From Gemmataceae bacterium (GTDB lineage Bacteria > Planctomycetota > Planctomycetia > Gemmatales > Gemmataceae): a stretch of 64,000 nt of DNA. The notes beneath the pieces are model-generated. The model did not search any database. It worked only from the letters and a program-made list of their open reading frames with translations, and was not told the origin of the DNA. Below, piece by piece: positions 23,991 to 31,697 of the stretch (position 1 is the first letter of the stretch; each line of letters opens with the position of its first letter). The stretch covers positions 1-64,000 of the forward strand of contig JAHBXO010000005.1 in NCBI GenBank assembly GCA_019636445.1. The letters run 5' to 3'. The position numbers and the translations under genes are program-made.

Positions 23991-24941
23991 TCACTTCTTC
24001 CGTTTGACGAACTCGTACGCGCCGCCGGTATAGACGCCGTACGGGTGCGACTGGATGCCGTTGCGAACCGAACTGGTGAACTGCACGGGCGATTGCACGA
24101 TCTTTACGCGGACGACGCCGGTCTCGCCGGGTTTGAGGATGCCGGCGTGCACGGCCGCAATCGCGAGGCTGGAATCGAGCGTGTACTGGTCGGTACCCCA
24201 GACGGTGCCGGTGTTCGGCAGTCCGCCGGTAAGGCGGAAGGTGTGCGTCTTGCCGAACTGGTTCGCGTAAGCCACCATGTACGCCGGCGCGGGCTGGGCG
24301 TTCGCGGCCAGCAGGTCGTCCTCGTCGGGCGCGTCGCCGAAGGAGCGGGCATCCGCGATCCGCAGCTTCAACTCTCCGAACTGGAACGTGCCGATGCGGA
24401 AGGTCGGGGCGGCGAGGTGCCCGGCGATCTTGGAGTCGTCGGTATGGACCACGTCCTTTTCGCGCACTTCGAGCTGGGCCTCGGAATATTTCGCCCGCAG
24501 GTGGTCGAGCAGGTCCTCGGCGCGCTGCGCGACTTCGGGGTCCTCGTTCTGGGTGGCCTTCACGACTGCGGCATAGGCGCGCGGACCGATCGCCTTCAGG
24601 TCGGCGGCGGCCTTGACGCGCACCGCGTGCTCGGGGCTGCCGAGCGCGAGCACGGCCACGCGGATTTTCTCGGACACGTCGGCCGGGATGCGCGTGGCGA
24701 AGTCGATCTTCCTGATGTCCGCCGTCGCGATCTTCAGGGTGCCGTGCCTGGTGACGAGGTCGACGGTCTCGTCGAGGAGCTTCACCTTGAGGGTGCTGCC
24801 ATCGATGAACCGGACGTCGATCTCGGGGCCGGTGGGGCCGGTGACGTTGGCGCTCAGCTGCGGCGGTGCGGCAGTGGACGGGAACGGGAGCAGGGCCACG
24901 GACGCGACGAGTGCCAGCCCGATGCTGTGGCGAAACGACAT
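23991..24941 (-). CDS. Secreted protein with HEAT-like middle and LCCL domain
   Basis: The 316-residue protein has a signal peptide (SIGLALVASVALLPFPSTAA). A short beta domain (VRFIDGSTLKVKLLDETVDL) follows, then a helical HEAT-like segment (RVKAAADLKAIGPRAYAAVV) and a C-terminal LCCL domain: TVWGTDQYTLDSSLAIAAVHAGIL and SVRNGIQSHPYGVYTGGAYEF (each in part) carry the usual YTLDSS..AAVHAG and GI.S.....SF positions. LCCL domains are found in secreted or cell-surface proteins, probably for ligand binding. The four Cys of animal LCCL are not seen. The ATG at 24941 gives the signal peptide at the right place. Confidence 0.75.
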   Translation of the reverse strand: MSFRHSIGLALVASVALLPFPSTAAPPQLSANVTGPTGPEIDVRFIDGSTLKVKLLDETVDLVTRHGTLKIATADIRKIDFATRIPADVSEKIRVAVLALGSPEHAVRVKAAADLKAIGPRAYAAVVKATQNEDPEVAQRAEDLLDHLRAKYSEAQLEVREKDVVHTDDSKIAGHLAAPTFRIGTFQFGELKLRIADARSFGDAPDEDDLLAANAQPAPAYMVAYANQFGKTHTFRLTGGLPNTGTVWGTDQYTLDSSLAIAAVHAGILKPGETGVVRVKIVQSPVQFTSSVRNGIQSHPYGVYTGGAYEFVKRKK

Positions 24942-25050
24942 GACCGACCCTCCGACAGAGGCCTTCCAGCGTACCGCAGGCGTGAACGCGAATCCAGCTT
25001 CCGATTGTAACGGGGCCAAGTTCACCGGCGCGTCGGGATTCATAGGCCGT

Positions 25051-25131
25051 GTCTTTCCGCCGACACTGCGCCACCCTCCGGCGGAAAGACGCCCGATTTC
25101 CGGAACCGTACTGGCCCGACAAGGACTTACG
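25051..25131 (-). repeat. 81-bp dispersed hairpin repeat, copy 2
   Basis: Same length and orientation as 1006-1086. The 12-bp stem GTCTTTCCGCCG/CGGCGGAAAGAC is retained exactly, and the differences cluster in the loop and in two bases before AAGGACTTACG. It lies 110 bp upstream of the LCCL-protein start and reads toward that gene on the minus strand. Confidence 0.75.
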
Positions 25132-25360
25132 ACCAAACGAGCTGCCGGAACGGATGTTCCGAGTGGGCGCGGGCGGGAAAGTTTGAAGAAACGGCGGATG
25201 GTTCCGCGTGAACGTTTTCATCATGGACTGCCGCAAAGTTCACCTTGCGGGTGTTGGATTGTCATTCTTACAACGGTCGGCACGCTGGGCGCGAGGAAAA
25301 CTCGTGATGTCGGGAATTCTCGTGCGCCGCAAATAGGCATTCACTGATGGTAATTCGCGC

Positions 25361-25376
25361 TGGCCTTTGTCTTGCT
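25361..25376 (+). promoter_or_regulatory. Candidate sigma-54 promoter of amtB
   Basis: TGGCCTTTGTCTTGCT has the invariant GG and GC of a -24/-12 promoter exactly ten bases apart, with TGGC and TTGCT matching consensus. Transcription would start near 25387, leaving a leader of about 130 bases. Sigma-54 with NtrC commonly drives amtB-glnK under nitrogen limitation. NtrC sites were not identified. Confidence 0.5.
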
Positions 25377-25517
25377 CCATGAAGATCCTTTTCGACAATC
25401 GATGTAAGCCATTATTTCACATGGATTTAAATTCATTGTTTTTTGCGGCCGGATGGCGCGCGGGCTGCGTCACAGCACGTTGGTCGATACCCACCCTCTC
25501 CTACTCCGGAGGTGCCC

Positions 25518-27281
25518 GTGTTTCATGCAGTCCGGGCGATACTATTCGCCACTCTCTTCCTTTTCGTGTCGTCCGGCCTTCAGGCCAACGAGCCGACGCC
25601 TCCCGCCGATCCGGCTTGGAAAGGCGACGTCGACGGTGCCAAGCAGGTCGGCAATATCGCTTGGATGCTGACCTCGACCGCGCTGGTCATGCTGATGATG
25701 CCCGGCCTCGCGCTCTTCTACGGCGGCATGGCGCGGCGCAAGAACGTCCTCGGCACCATGATGCACACCATGGTCGCCCTCGGCCTCGTCGGCGTGCAAT
25801 GGGTCGTCATCGGCTACGCGCTCGCCTTCGGCGACTCGGCCATGAGCATGACGATCAGCACCGACGAAAAGGGCGAAGCCGTCAAGGGCAGCCTCATCGG
25901 GTTCAGCCCCGAGTTGATGGGCCTGGGCGTCGAGGCGGCGGCCAGCGACAAGTTCAAGACCTTCCCGGCGACGGACTGCCCGCTTTACCTGCATGCCATG
26001 TTCCAGGGGATGTTCGCGATCATCACGATTGCGCTCGTGTCCGGGGCCTTCGCCGAACGCGTAAAGTTCGGGGCCTACTGCCTGTTTGCCCTTTTGTGGA
26101 CCACGCTGGTCTACGATCCGCTCGCACACTGGGTCTGGTCGCTGGCGTGGCCGGGCACCGACAAGCCGGGCGGCTGGTTGGGCGGCATGGGCGCGCTCGA
26201 CTTCGCTGGCGGCACGGTCGTTCATATCGCGGCCGGCATCAGCGGTCTCGCCGCCGTCCTGCTCCTCCGCAAGCGTACCGGCTACGGCAAGCAGACGTTC
26301 CACCCGAATAGCGTCGTTCTCACTCTCTTGGGTGCCGGCCTGCTGTGGTTCGGATGGTTCGGCTTCAACGGCGGCAGCGCCGTCGCCAGCAACGCCCTCG
26401 CGGTGTCCGCCCTGACCGTCACGCAGATCGCCGCCGCGACCGCCAGCCTCACCTGGATGATCGTGGAATGGCTGCACCGCGGAAAGCCGACGGCCCTGGG
26501 CTTCGCGTCGGGTCTGGTCGCGGGTCTGGTCGCCATCACGCCCGCCGCCGGCTTCGTCGACCCGTTCGGCGCGCTGGCGATCGGCGGCTTGTCGGGAGTG
26601 GTCTGCTACTGGGCCGTGGTGGCCAAGGGTAAGATCGGTTACGACGACTCGCTGGACGCCTTCGGCATCCACGGTGTCGGCGGCATCCTCGGTGCGGTTC
26701 TCACGGGCGTGTTCTGCTCCGTCGCCCTCTGGCGACTCGGCACCGGCAGCGCGGCCGACGCGTTCCCGGGCGCGATGAAGGACGGCATGATGGCCCAAGT
26801 GAAGGTGCAGTTGATTGCGACCGTCGCCGCGGCGATCTACGCGTTCGTCGTCACGGCGATCCTGGTGCTGATCATCGACAAGACCATCGGCTTCACCGTC
26901 AAGGAAAAGGACGAAGCCATCGGCCTCGACCTGAGCCAGCACGGCGAAGTCGGCGTCGATGTCGGCCCGGATGTTGACGGCCACATCGCGACCAAGGAAC
27001 CGAAGTCGGCGGCCAACCCGCCGGCGAACGGCGGCGGCAAGAAGTTCGCCATCAGCGTGAGCGGGGCGACGGAAACCCAGCTCATCGACGCCTGGAGCAA
27101 GCTCTGCCAGTCCGGCGACACCGCTCCGAGCAAGGAGTTCACGGCGGTCTATCCGTATGTCACCACGGTCAGCGGGAACACCTTCCGCTTCCGCGGCGGC
27201 GACCCGGTTGCCATCAAGTCCGCCCTGCAGAAGCTCTTCGCCGACAAGCTCGGCGGATCGGTGACGGCGACCGTTGTTTGA
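25518..27281 (+). CDS. amtB: Ammonium transporter with C-terminal extension
   Basis: The 587-residue Amt/MEP channel protein has a signal peptide (AVRAILFATLFLFVSSGLQA) and the 11-helix core: MMPGLALFYGGMARRKNVLG, AFAERVKFGAYCLFALLWTTLVY (in part), VVHIAAGISGLAAVLLL and the histidine-bearing GIHGVGGILGAVLTGVFCS. The start is GTG at 25518, five bases after a GGAGG at 25508-25512. Typical Amt proteins end at about 400-450 residues. Here a further soluble domain of some 80 residues follows (KKFAISVSGATETQLIDAW to the end), after a Pro/Asn linker. It precedes glnK, its usual regulator, by 88 bp. Confidence 0.93.
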   Translation: MFHAVRAILFATLFLFVSSGLQANEPTPPADPAWKGDVDGAKQVGNIAWMLTSTALVMLMMPGLALFYGGMARRKNVLGTMMHTMVALGLVGVQWVVIGYALAFGDSAMSMTISTDEKGEAVKGSLIGFSPELMGLGVEAAASDKFKTFPATDCPLYLHAMFQGMFAIITIALVSGAFAERVKFGAYCLFALLWTTLVYDPLAHWVWSLAWPGTDKPGGWLGGMGALDFAGGTVVHIAAGISGLAAVLLLRKRTGYGKQTFHPNSVVLTLLGAGLLWFGWFGFNGGSAVASNALAVSALTVTQIAAATASLTWMIVEWLHRGKPTALGFASGLVAGLVAITPAAGFVDPFGALAIGGLSGVVCYWAVVAKGKIGYDDSLDAFGIHGVGGILGAVLTGVFCSVALWRLGTGSAADAFPGAMKDGMMAQVKVQLIATVAAAIYAFVVTAILVLIIDKTIGFTVKEKDEAIGLDLSQHGEVGVDVGPDVDGHIATKEPKSAANPPANGGGKKFAISVSGATETQLIDAWSKLCQSGDTAPSKEFTAVYPYVTTVSGNTFRFRGGDPVAIKSALQKLFADKLGGSVTATVV

Positions 27282-27309
27282 TGTGCCACCGCCTGCGTTA
27301 TAGGCCACC

Positions 27310-27333
27310 GCCCGCGGACGTTCGTCCGCGGGC
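27310..27333 (+). terminator. Hairpin between amtB and glnK
   Basis: GCCCGCGGAC pairs perfectly with GTCCGCGGGC around a GTTC loop, followed by TTCCTTCC. Its frame CACCGCCC...GTTC...GGGCTTC is shared with the hairpin after glnK. It may attenuate transcription from amtB into glnK. Confidence 0.65.
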
Positions 27334-27369
27334 TTCCTTCCCCAACATTCCTCATCCCAACATAACCCC

Positions 27370-27723
27370 ATGAAACTGATCGTTGCGATTATCCGGCCGG
27401 AGAAACTGGACGATGTCCAGAAGGCTTTGGCCGAAAAAGACGTGTACCTGATGACCGTGTCCGACGTGCGCGGCTGCGGCCGGCAACGCGGCTATACGGA
27501 AGTGTACCGGGGCCAGGAAGTGCAGGTCCGCCTGCTGCCCAAGTTGAAGCTCGAGATCGCCGTCAACGAACCGTTCGTCGAGGCGACCGTCGAGGCGATC
27601 GTGCACTCGGCCCGTACCGGCGACACCGGCAACGTCGGCGACGGGAAGATCTTCGTGCTCGGTCTGGAGGATGCCATCCGCATCCGCACCGGGGAGCGCG
27701 GCGGCACCGCCATCGGGCCCTGA
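27370..27723 (+). CDS. glnK: Nitrogen regulatory protein P-II
   Basis: The 117-residue PII protein senses 2-oxoglutarate and ATP/ADP and blocks the Amt channel by inserting its T-loop. MKLIVAIIRPEKLDDVQKAL, the T-loop RGCGRQRGYTEVYRGQEV (residues 34-51) and VGDGKIFVL with IRIRTGERG are present. Residue 51, the Tyr uridylylated in proteobacterial PII, is Val here (RGQEV instead of RGAEY), so control by GlnD uridylylation at that site is excluded. The B-loop region has three extra residues (TGDTGNVGDGKIFV). Pairing with amtB supports a GlnK role. Confidence 0.95.
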   Translation: MKLIVAIIRPEKLDDVQKALAEKDVYLMTVSDVRGCGRQRGYTEVYRGQEVQVRLLPKLKLEIAVNEPFVEATVEAIVHSARTGDTGNVGDGKIFVLGLEDAIRIRTGERGGTAIGP

Positions 27724-27732
27724 GTTGTCACC

Positions 27733-27756
27733 GCCCGGCGATGTTCATCGCCGGGC
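27733..27756 (+). terminator. Hairpin terminator after glnK
   Basis: GCCCGGCGAT pairs perfectly with ATCGCCGGGC around a GTTC loop and is followed by TTCTCT. It differs from the hairpin at 27310 at three stem positions, all with compensating changes on the other arm. Confidence 0.7.
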
Positions 27757-27766
27757 TTCTCTCGTC

Positions 27767-28801
27767 TCACACCCATTTCATCGTCACGCCCAGGTATTCG
27801 TCCTTGTTCTTCAGCAGCCCCTCGTAGGCTTCGCCCAACTGCTCCGGCACGATCGTATGCCGGATCAAGCCCTTCAAGCTCAACCGACCGTTCGCCAGGC
27901 TGCGCAGCAGGAAGTTCTGGGCCTTGTTGATGTCCCACGCGCCATTGAGCCGGATATGCGCCGGTTCGAAGAGCATGTTTCCGTGCGCGCCGGTCACTTC
28001 GATGTAGCGGCGGTGGAGGTCGTCGTAGAAGTTCACGTCCTTGGCGATGCCGCGCGGACTGCCGACCACCACCACTTGCCCGGCGTCGCAGGCGAGGCTC
28101 ATCGCCGTCGGGATCGCGGCCGGCACGCCGGTGGCGTCCGCCACGATCTCCGCGCCGCGCGTGCCGAGGATGGCCTGGAGTTGCTGCTTCACGTCGCCGG
28201 CCTTCGGGTCGATGACGGCATCCGCGCCGGCGGCGAGGATCGCGTCGCGGCGCATCTTCACTTCGTCGATGCCGATGACCGGCGAGGCCCCGGCGGCCAT
28301 GAGGCAGCGCGCGGAGAACTGGCCGATGATGCCGAGGCCGAGGACGGCGGCGGAGCGGCCGAGCGTCAGCCCGGCGCGGATGGAGGCGCCGAGGCCATAC
28401 CGCGAGATGCACGCCACCGACGCCGTCTCGAAGCTGAGGTTCTCGGGCAGCTTCCAGATGCGGCAGCGTTCGTGGCCGACGGTGAACAGCTCGGCCGAGG
28501 CGTGATTGCCCGGGAAGCTGACGCGATCCCCTTCCTGAAAGCCGCCGGGGAAGTCCTTGCCGACCTTCAACACGCGACCCGCGGCCGAATAGCCGGAGCG
28601 GAAGGGGAACTTCCAGTCCGGCATGTTCGGGTCCTTGAGCCATTGGTGCGAACCGGTGTACACGGCCAGTTCGGTACCGGCGCTGATGGCGGACCACTCG
28701 GCCGCGACGAGGATCTGATTCGGCGCGGGGTCCGGGATTTCCACTTCGCGGACGCCGACCTTGTACGGCTCGAGAATGACGGCCTGACGGGCTTTGACCA
28801 T
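27767..28801 (-). CDS. Zinc-type medium-chain alcohol dehydrogenase family protein
   Basis: The 344-residue MDR-family oxidoreductase uses NAD(P). A GroES-like N-terminal half has SGYSAAGRVLKVG and GDRVSFPGNHASAE; the Rossmann half has AAVLGLGIIGQFSARCLMAAGA near residue 160 and IVADATGVPAAI. The usual GHE catalytic-zinc motif is not seen, nor is the four-Cys structural zinc loop, so it resembles the bacteriochlorophyllide/threonine-dehydrogenase-like zinc-binding dehydrogenases of unclear substrate. The ATG at 28801 is preferred to a TTG at 28816. It converges with glnK. Confidence 0.82.
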   Translation of the reverse strand: MVKARQAVILEPYKVGVREVEIPDPAPNQILVAAEWSAISAGTELAVYTGSHQWLKDPNMPDWKFPFRSGYSAAGRVLKVGKDFPGGFQEGDRVSFPGNHASAELFTVGHERCRIWKLPENLSFETASVACISRYGLGASIRAGLTLGRSAAVLGLGIIGQFSARCLMAAGASPVIGIDEVKMRRDAILAAGADAVIDPKAGDVKQQLQAILGTRGAEIVADATGVPAAIPTAMSLACDAGQVVVVGSPRGIAKDVNFYDDLHRRYIEVTGAHGNMLFEPAHIRLNGAWDINKAQNFLLRSLANGRLSLKGLIRHTIVPEQLGEAYEGLLKNKDEYLGVTMKWV

Positions 28802-28930
28802 GATGGTGCGATCCAAGGAGGAAGGAAGTGTTGGTGTAGTTCACCACGGCGGAACGGTCAGGTGCGGATGGCGACAAGGCCGCCGGGCACGTAGAATTTC
28901 CTTCTCCGAAACGATTGTCAGGTTTTTTCC

Positions 28931-29845
28931 ATGCCCCGTGATTTCTACGAAGTGCTCGGCGTGCCCCGCACGGCCACGGTCGATCAGATCAAGAAAGCCT
29001 ACCGCAAGCTCGCGCAGAAGTACCACCCGGACAAGAACCCCGGGGACAAGCAGGCCGAGGCGAGCTTCAAGGAAGTGAACGAGGCGCACGCGGTACTGTC
29101 CGACCCGAAGAAGCGTGAGGTGTACGACCAGTTCGGGCACCGGGGGCCGCAGTTTGGCGGATTCGGCGGCGGCGGGGCGGAGGGGCCGAGCGGGTTTCCC
29201 AACTGGTCGGGGGCCGGCGCGCCGCAGGGGAACTTCGACCCGGCGGCGGCGGAGGAATTGTTCCGTCAGTTCTTCGGCGAGAACCCACAGGCGGACCTGT
29301 TCGGCGGGCGCGGGCGGCGCGGGCGCGCGGCTCCGCCGCCGGAGGACATCGAAGCCGAGGCGACCGTGCCGTTCCTGACGGCGGCGAATGGTGGAACGCT
29401 GACGGTGGACGTCGGCCGGCGGAAGATCGAGGTGAAGGTGCCGGCCGGGATCGAGGAGGGGAAGAAGCTCCGCGTGCCGGCGAGCGCGACCGGTTCCGCC
29501 GACTTGTATGTGCTGGTGAAGATCGCCCCGCACGAGTATTTCCGGCGGGCGGGTAAGGATGTGGAACTGGACGTGCCGATCGGCCTCGCGGAGGCGGTGC
29601 TGGGCACGACGGTGGAGGTGCCGACGGTCGGCGGCGACCGTTTGACGGTGAAGGTGCCGGCGGGCACGTCCAGCGGAACGAAGTTGCGGCTGCGCGGCAA
29701 GGGGATCGCCGGCGGCGACCAGTACCTCGTCTTTCAGGTGAACGTGCCGAAGGGCGTGGACGAGGAAAGTCGAAAACTGATCGAGCAATTCGCGAAGCGG
29801 AACCCGGAATCGCCGCGGTCGAACACCAAGTGGGCCACGGGATGA
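28931..29845 (+). CDS. DnaJ-class co-chaperone (type II, no zinc finger)
   Basis: The 304-residue Hsp40 protein stimulates the DnaK ATPase. The J domain (residues 1-66) has [19 protein letters not shown] with the essential HPD. A Gly/Phe-rich linker (FGGFGGGG) follows. The two C-terminal beta domains have [14 protein letters not shown] and [17 protein letters not shown]. The CxxCxGxG zinc repeats of true DnaJ are absent, so it is CbpA/DnaJ2-like. Its last codons overlap the rnpA start by ATGA, an unusual neighbour for rnpA. Confidence 0.93.
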   Translation: MPRDFYEVLGVPRTATVDQIKKAYRKLAQKYHPDKNPGDKQAEASFKEVNEAHAVLSDPKKREVYDQFGHRGPQFGGFGGGGAEGPSGFPNWSGAGAPQGNFDPAAAEELFRQFFGENPQADLFGGRGRRGRAAPPPEDIEAEATVPFLTAANGGTLTVDVGRRKIEVKVPAGIEEGKKLRVPASATGSADLYVLVKIAPHEYFRRAGKDVELDVPIGLAEAVLGTTVEVPTVGGDRLTVKVPAGTSSGTKLRLRGKGIAGGDQYLVFQVNVPKGVDEESRKLIEQFAKRNPESPRSNTKWATG

Positions 29846-30207
29846 GCGACAAAGCGCCGGCATCGTTTCCGCAGGCCCTCCGGCTGAAGACGCCGGAGGA
29901 GTTCCAGCGCGTCTATGATCGCAAGAAGTCCGCGAGCGATGCGCTCGTCGTCGTGTATGCGTGCGAGAACGGCCTCGAGCACCCTCGGCTGGGTGTGTCG
30001 GTCTCGAAAAAGGTTGGCAACGCGGTCGAGCGAAACCTCTGGAAGCGGCTGTTCCGCGAAGCGTTCCGGCTGACGCAGCACGAGTTGCCGACGGTCGATC
30101 TGATACTGATCCCCCGCGCCGGTGCGGAGCCGACGCTGGAATCGCTCAAGTCGTCGGTGGTCGCGCTCGCCAAGCAAGCCGCGGCCAAACTGGGGCCGAA
30201 GCCATGA
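29842..30207 (+). CDS. rnpA: Ribonuclease P protein component
   Basis: The 121-residue basic protein is the protein subunit of RNase P, which matures tRNA 5' ends. It has [19 protein letters not shown] (residues 13-31), [21 protein letters not shown] (the RNR-type RNA-binding signature, given in part) and RLFREAFR. The start is the ATG at 29842 overlapping the dnaJ-like stop; an in-frame GTG lies twelve bases upstream. rpmH, which normally precedes rnpA, is not here. yidD follows with a second ATGA overlap. Confidence 0.95.
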   Translation: MSDKAPASFPQALRLKTPEEFQRVYDRKKSASDALVVVYACENGLEHPRLGVSVSKKVGNAVERNLWKRLFREAFRLTQHELPTVDLILIPRAGAEPTLESLKSSVVALAKQAAAKLGPKP

Positions 30208-30446
30208 TCCGCTGGCTCTGGCACGGCCCGGCGCTCGCGCTCGGCGGCCTGCTCATCCTCGGCGTTCGCGGCTACCAGAAGTTCCTGCGCCCGATGCTGC
30301 CGCCCTCATGCCGCTACACGCCCGGCTGCAGCGAGTACTTCATTCTCGCGGTGAAAAAGCACGGGCCGATCGTCGGCGGCGCGAAGGGCACGTGGCGCAT
30401 CTGCCGGTGCAACCCCTGGGGCGGCAGCGGCGAGGACTGGCCGTGA
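30204..30446 (+). CDS. yidD: Membrane protein insertion efficiency factor YidD
   Basis: The 80-residue protein is the small membrane-associated factor that helps YidC insert proteins. It has the family core GYQKFLRPMLPPSCRYTPGCSEYF with conserved Cys (given in part), KKHGPIVGGAKGTWRICRCNPW and the closing GGSGEDWP. A hydrophobic N-terminus (ALALGGLLILGVRGY) suits membrane association. The ATG at 30204 overlaps the rnpA stop by four bases. yidC does not follow, unlike the usual rpmH-rnpA-yidD-yidC order. Confidence 0.95.
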   Translation: MIRWLWHGPALALGGLLILGVRGYQKFLRPMLPPSCRYTPGCSEYFILAVKKHGPIVGGAKGTWRICRCNPWGGSGEDWP

Positions 30447-30465
30447 CGGGGAATGTTGAAAGATG

Positions 30466-30547
30466 AACGATGAATGATGAATCAAGACCATCATCGTTCA
30501 GCTCTCAAGGTCATTCAATCATCGTTCACCACTCATCATTCATCGTT
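30466..30547. repeat. Palindrome with AACGATGAATGATGA arms
   Basis: The 15-bp arms at 30466-30480 and 30533-30547 match perfectly, and further GATGAA/TTCATC units pair inside. The right arm abuts the ATG of the methyltransferase gene at 30548, so the structure could hide its start region in the mRNA. Confidence 0.7.
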
Positions 30548-31237
30548 ATGAATTCGCCCCGCTTTCATGCCACGCCCGACGACGCCGTCCAGGATGTCGT
30601 TCGCGAGAAGGTGACCGTTGAAGGGATGACCTTCCACCTCGACCGGCCGGCCGGGCTGGACAAGGTATTCGACCATCCCGGCGTGCGGAACGCCTACGCG
30701 GCGGACGAATACATTCCGTACTGGACCGACCTGTGGGCGGCCGGGCGGATGCTGGCGAAGGTGGTGCTGCGGGAGGATTGGTCGAAGCACGGCCGCGATG
30801 TACTGGAGATCGGCTGCGGTCTGGGCCTCGGCGGGATCGCGGCGCTCGCGTGCCGGTTGAACGTGACATTCTCCGACGTGGACGCGACGGCCGTGCGCTT
30901 CGCCCTCGCGAACGCGAAGCTGAACGGGCACGCGAACGCGCAGGGCCTGCCGCTCGATTTGCGGTCGCCGCCGGACCTCCGGTTCCCCGTGATCCTCGCC
31001 TCCGACGTGATGTACGAGCAGCGCCTGGTGGAACCGGTGGCGACGTTCATCAAGGCGGTGCTCGCGCCGGGTGGCACGGCGTTCGTGACCGACCCGGACC
31101 GCTATTCGTCGCGCAGCTTCAAGTGGGTGTGCGGCGAGGCGGGCCTCGCGGTCGAGACGAGTTTCGTGCGCGCCGGCGAACCGGGCGGCGAGCGCACGAA
31201 GGGAACTCTCTACCGGCTGCGCCACGCGGACGCCTAG
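30548..31237 (+). CDS. Class I SAM-dependent methyltransferase (NNMT-like fold)
   Basis: The 229-residue protein has EYIPYWTDLWAAGRMLAKVVL near residue 60, typical of the nicotinamide N-methyltransferase-like/METTL protein-lysine methyltransferase group. The SAM motif VLEIGCGLGLGGIAALA is near residue 85, TFSDVDATAVRFALANAKLNG supplies the acidic ribose contact, and VILASDVMYE is motif post-II. The substrate is unknown. The ATG at 30548 directly follows the palindrome arm. Its stop overlaps the convergent mscL stop in the tetranucleotide CTAG. Confidence 0.85.
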   Translation: MNSPRFHATPDDAVQDVVREKVTVEGMTFHLDRPAGLDKVFDHPGVRNAYAADEYIPYWTDLWAAGRMLAKVVLREDWSKHGRDVLEIGCGLGLGGIAALACRLNVTFSDVDATAVRFALANAKLNGHANAQGLPLDLRSPPDLRFPVILASDVMYEQRLVEPVATFIKAVLAPGGTAFVTDPDRYSSRSFKWVCGEAGLAVETSFVRAGEPGGERTKGTLYRLRHADA

Positions 31238-31611
31238 GCCGGGCGCTTCTTCAATTCGTCGCGGATCTCCGCGAGCAACTTCTCCGTCGCGCTCGGTTCG
31301 GCGGGCGCGGCCTCTTCCTTCTTCTTGAACTTGTTCATCAGTTTCACGACGAGGAACAGGCAGGCTCCGACGATGAGGAAATCGATGGTGGCCTGCGCGA
31401 CCGCGCCCAGCCCGATTTGCGCGTCTCCATAGCCGACCTTGAATGCGGAGACATCGTATCCGCCGGTCAGCAAGCCGATGACCGGCATGAAGACCTTGTC
31501 GACGAGTGTGGAGACGATCTTGCTGAAGGCTGCGCCGATGACGACGCCGACGGCGAGATCGACGACGTTGCCGCGCATGATGAAAGCTTTGAATTCCGAT
31601 GCCAGTCCCAT
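31234..31611 (-). CDS. mscL: Large-conductance mechanosensitive channel
   Basis: The 125-residue inner-membrane protein releases solutes during hypo-osmotic shock. It has the N-terminal amphipathic segment LASEFKAFIMRGNVVDLAVGVVIG with pore helix TM1 (in part), AAFSKIVSTLVDKVFMPVIG, TM2 AQATIDFLIVGACLFLVVKLMNK and a charged C-terminal bundle helix. Length is slightly below the 136 residues of E. coli MscL. It overlaps the convergent methyltransferase gene by four bases at the stops. Confidence 0.96.
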   Translation of the reverse strand: MGLASEFKAFIMRGNVVDLAVGVVIGAAFSKIVSTLVDKVFMPVIGLLTGGYDVSAFKVGYGDAQIGLGAVAQATIDFLIVGACLFLVVKLMNKFKKKEEAAPAEPSATEKLLAEIRDELKKRPA

Positions 31612-31697
31612 GACCGAACTCCGAGCGGGTTGATGGATCGCGTAAGCGTATGCAATTTCTCCATATGCTGCCAGTGCAACCGCTTTGGAGGCATCGC

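Larger units (their letters stand above)
24942..25517 (+). other. 576-bp gene-free divergent region
   Basis: No gene is supported. The region separates the divergent LCCL-protein and amtB genes. It contains the second copy of the 81-bp repeat (25051-25131), a sigma-54-like element (25361-25376) and an AT-rich tract at about 25400-25445 with TTTAAATTCATTG. The rest, 25132-25360, shows no gene and no strong structure. Confidence 0.6.
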
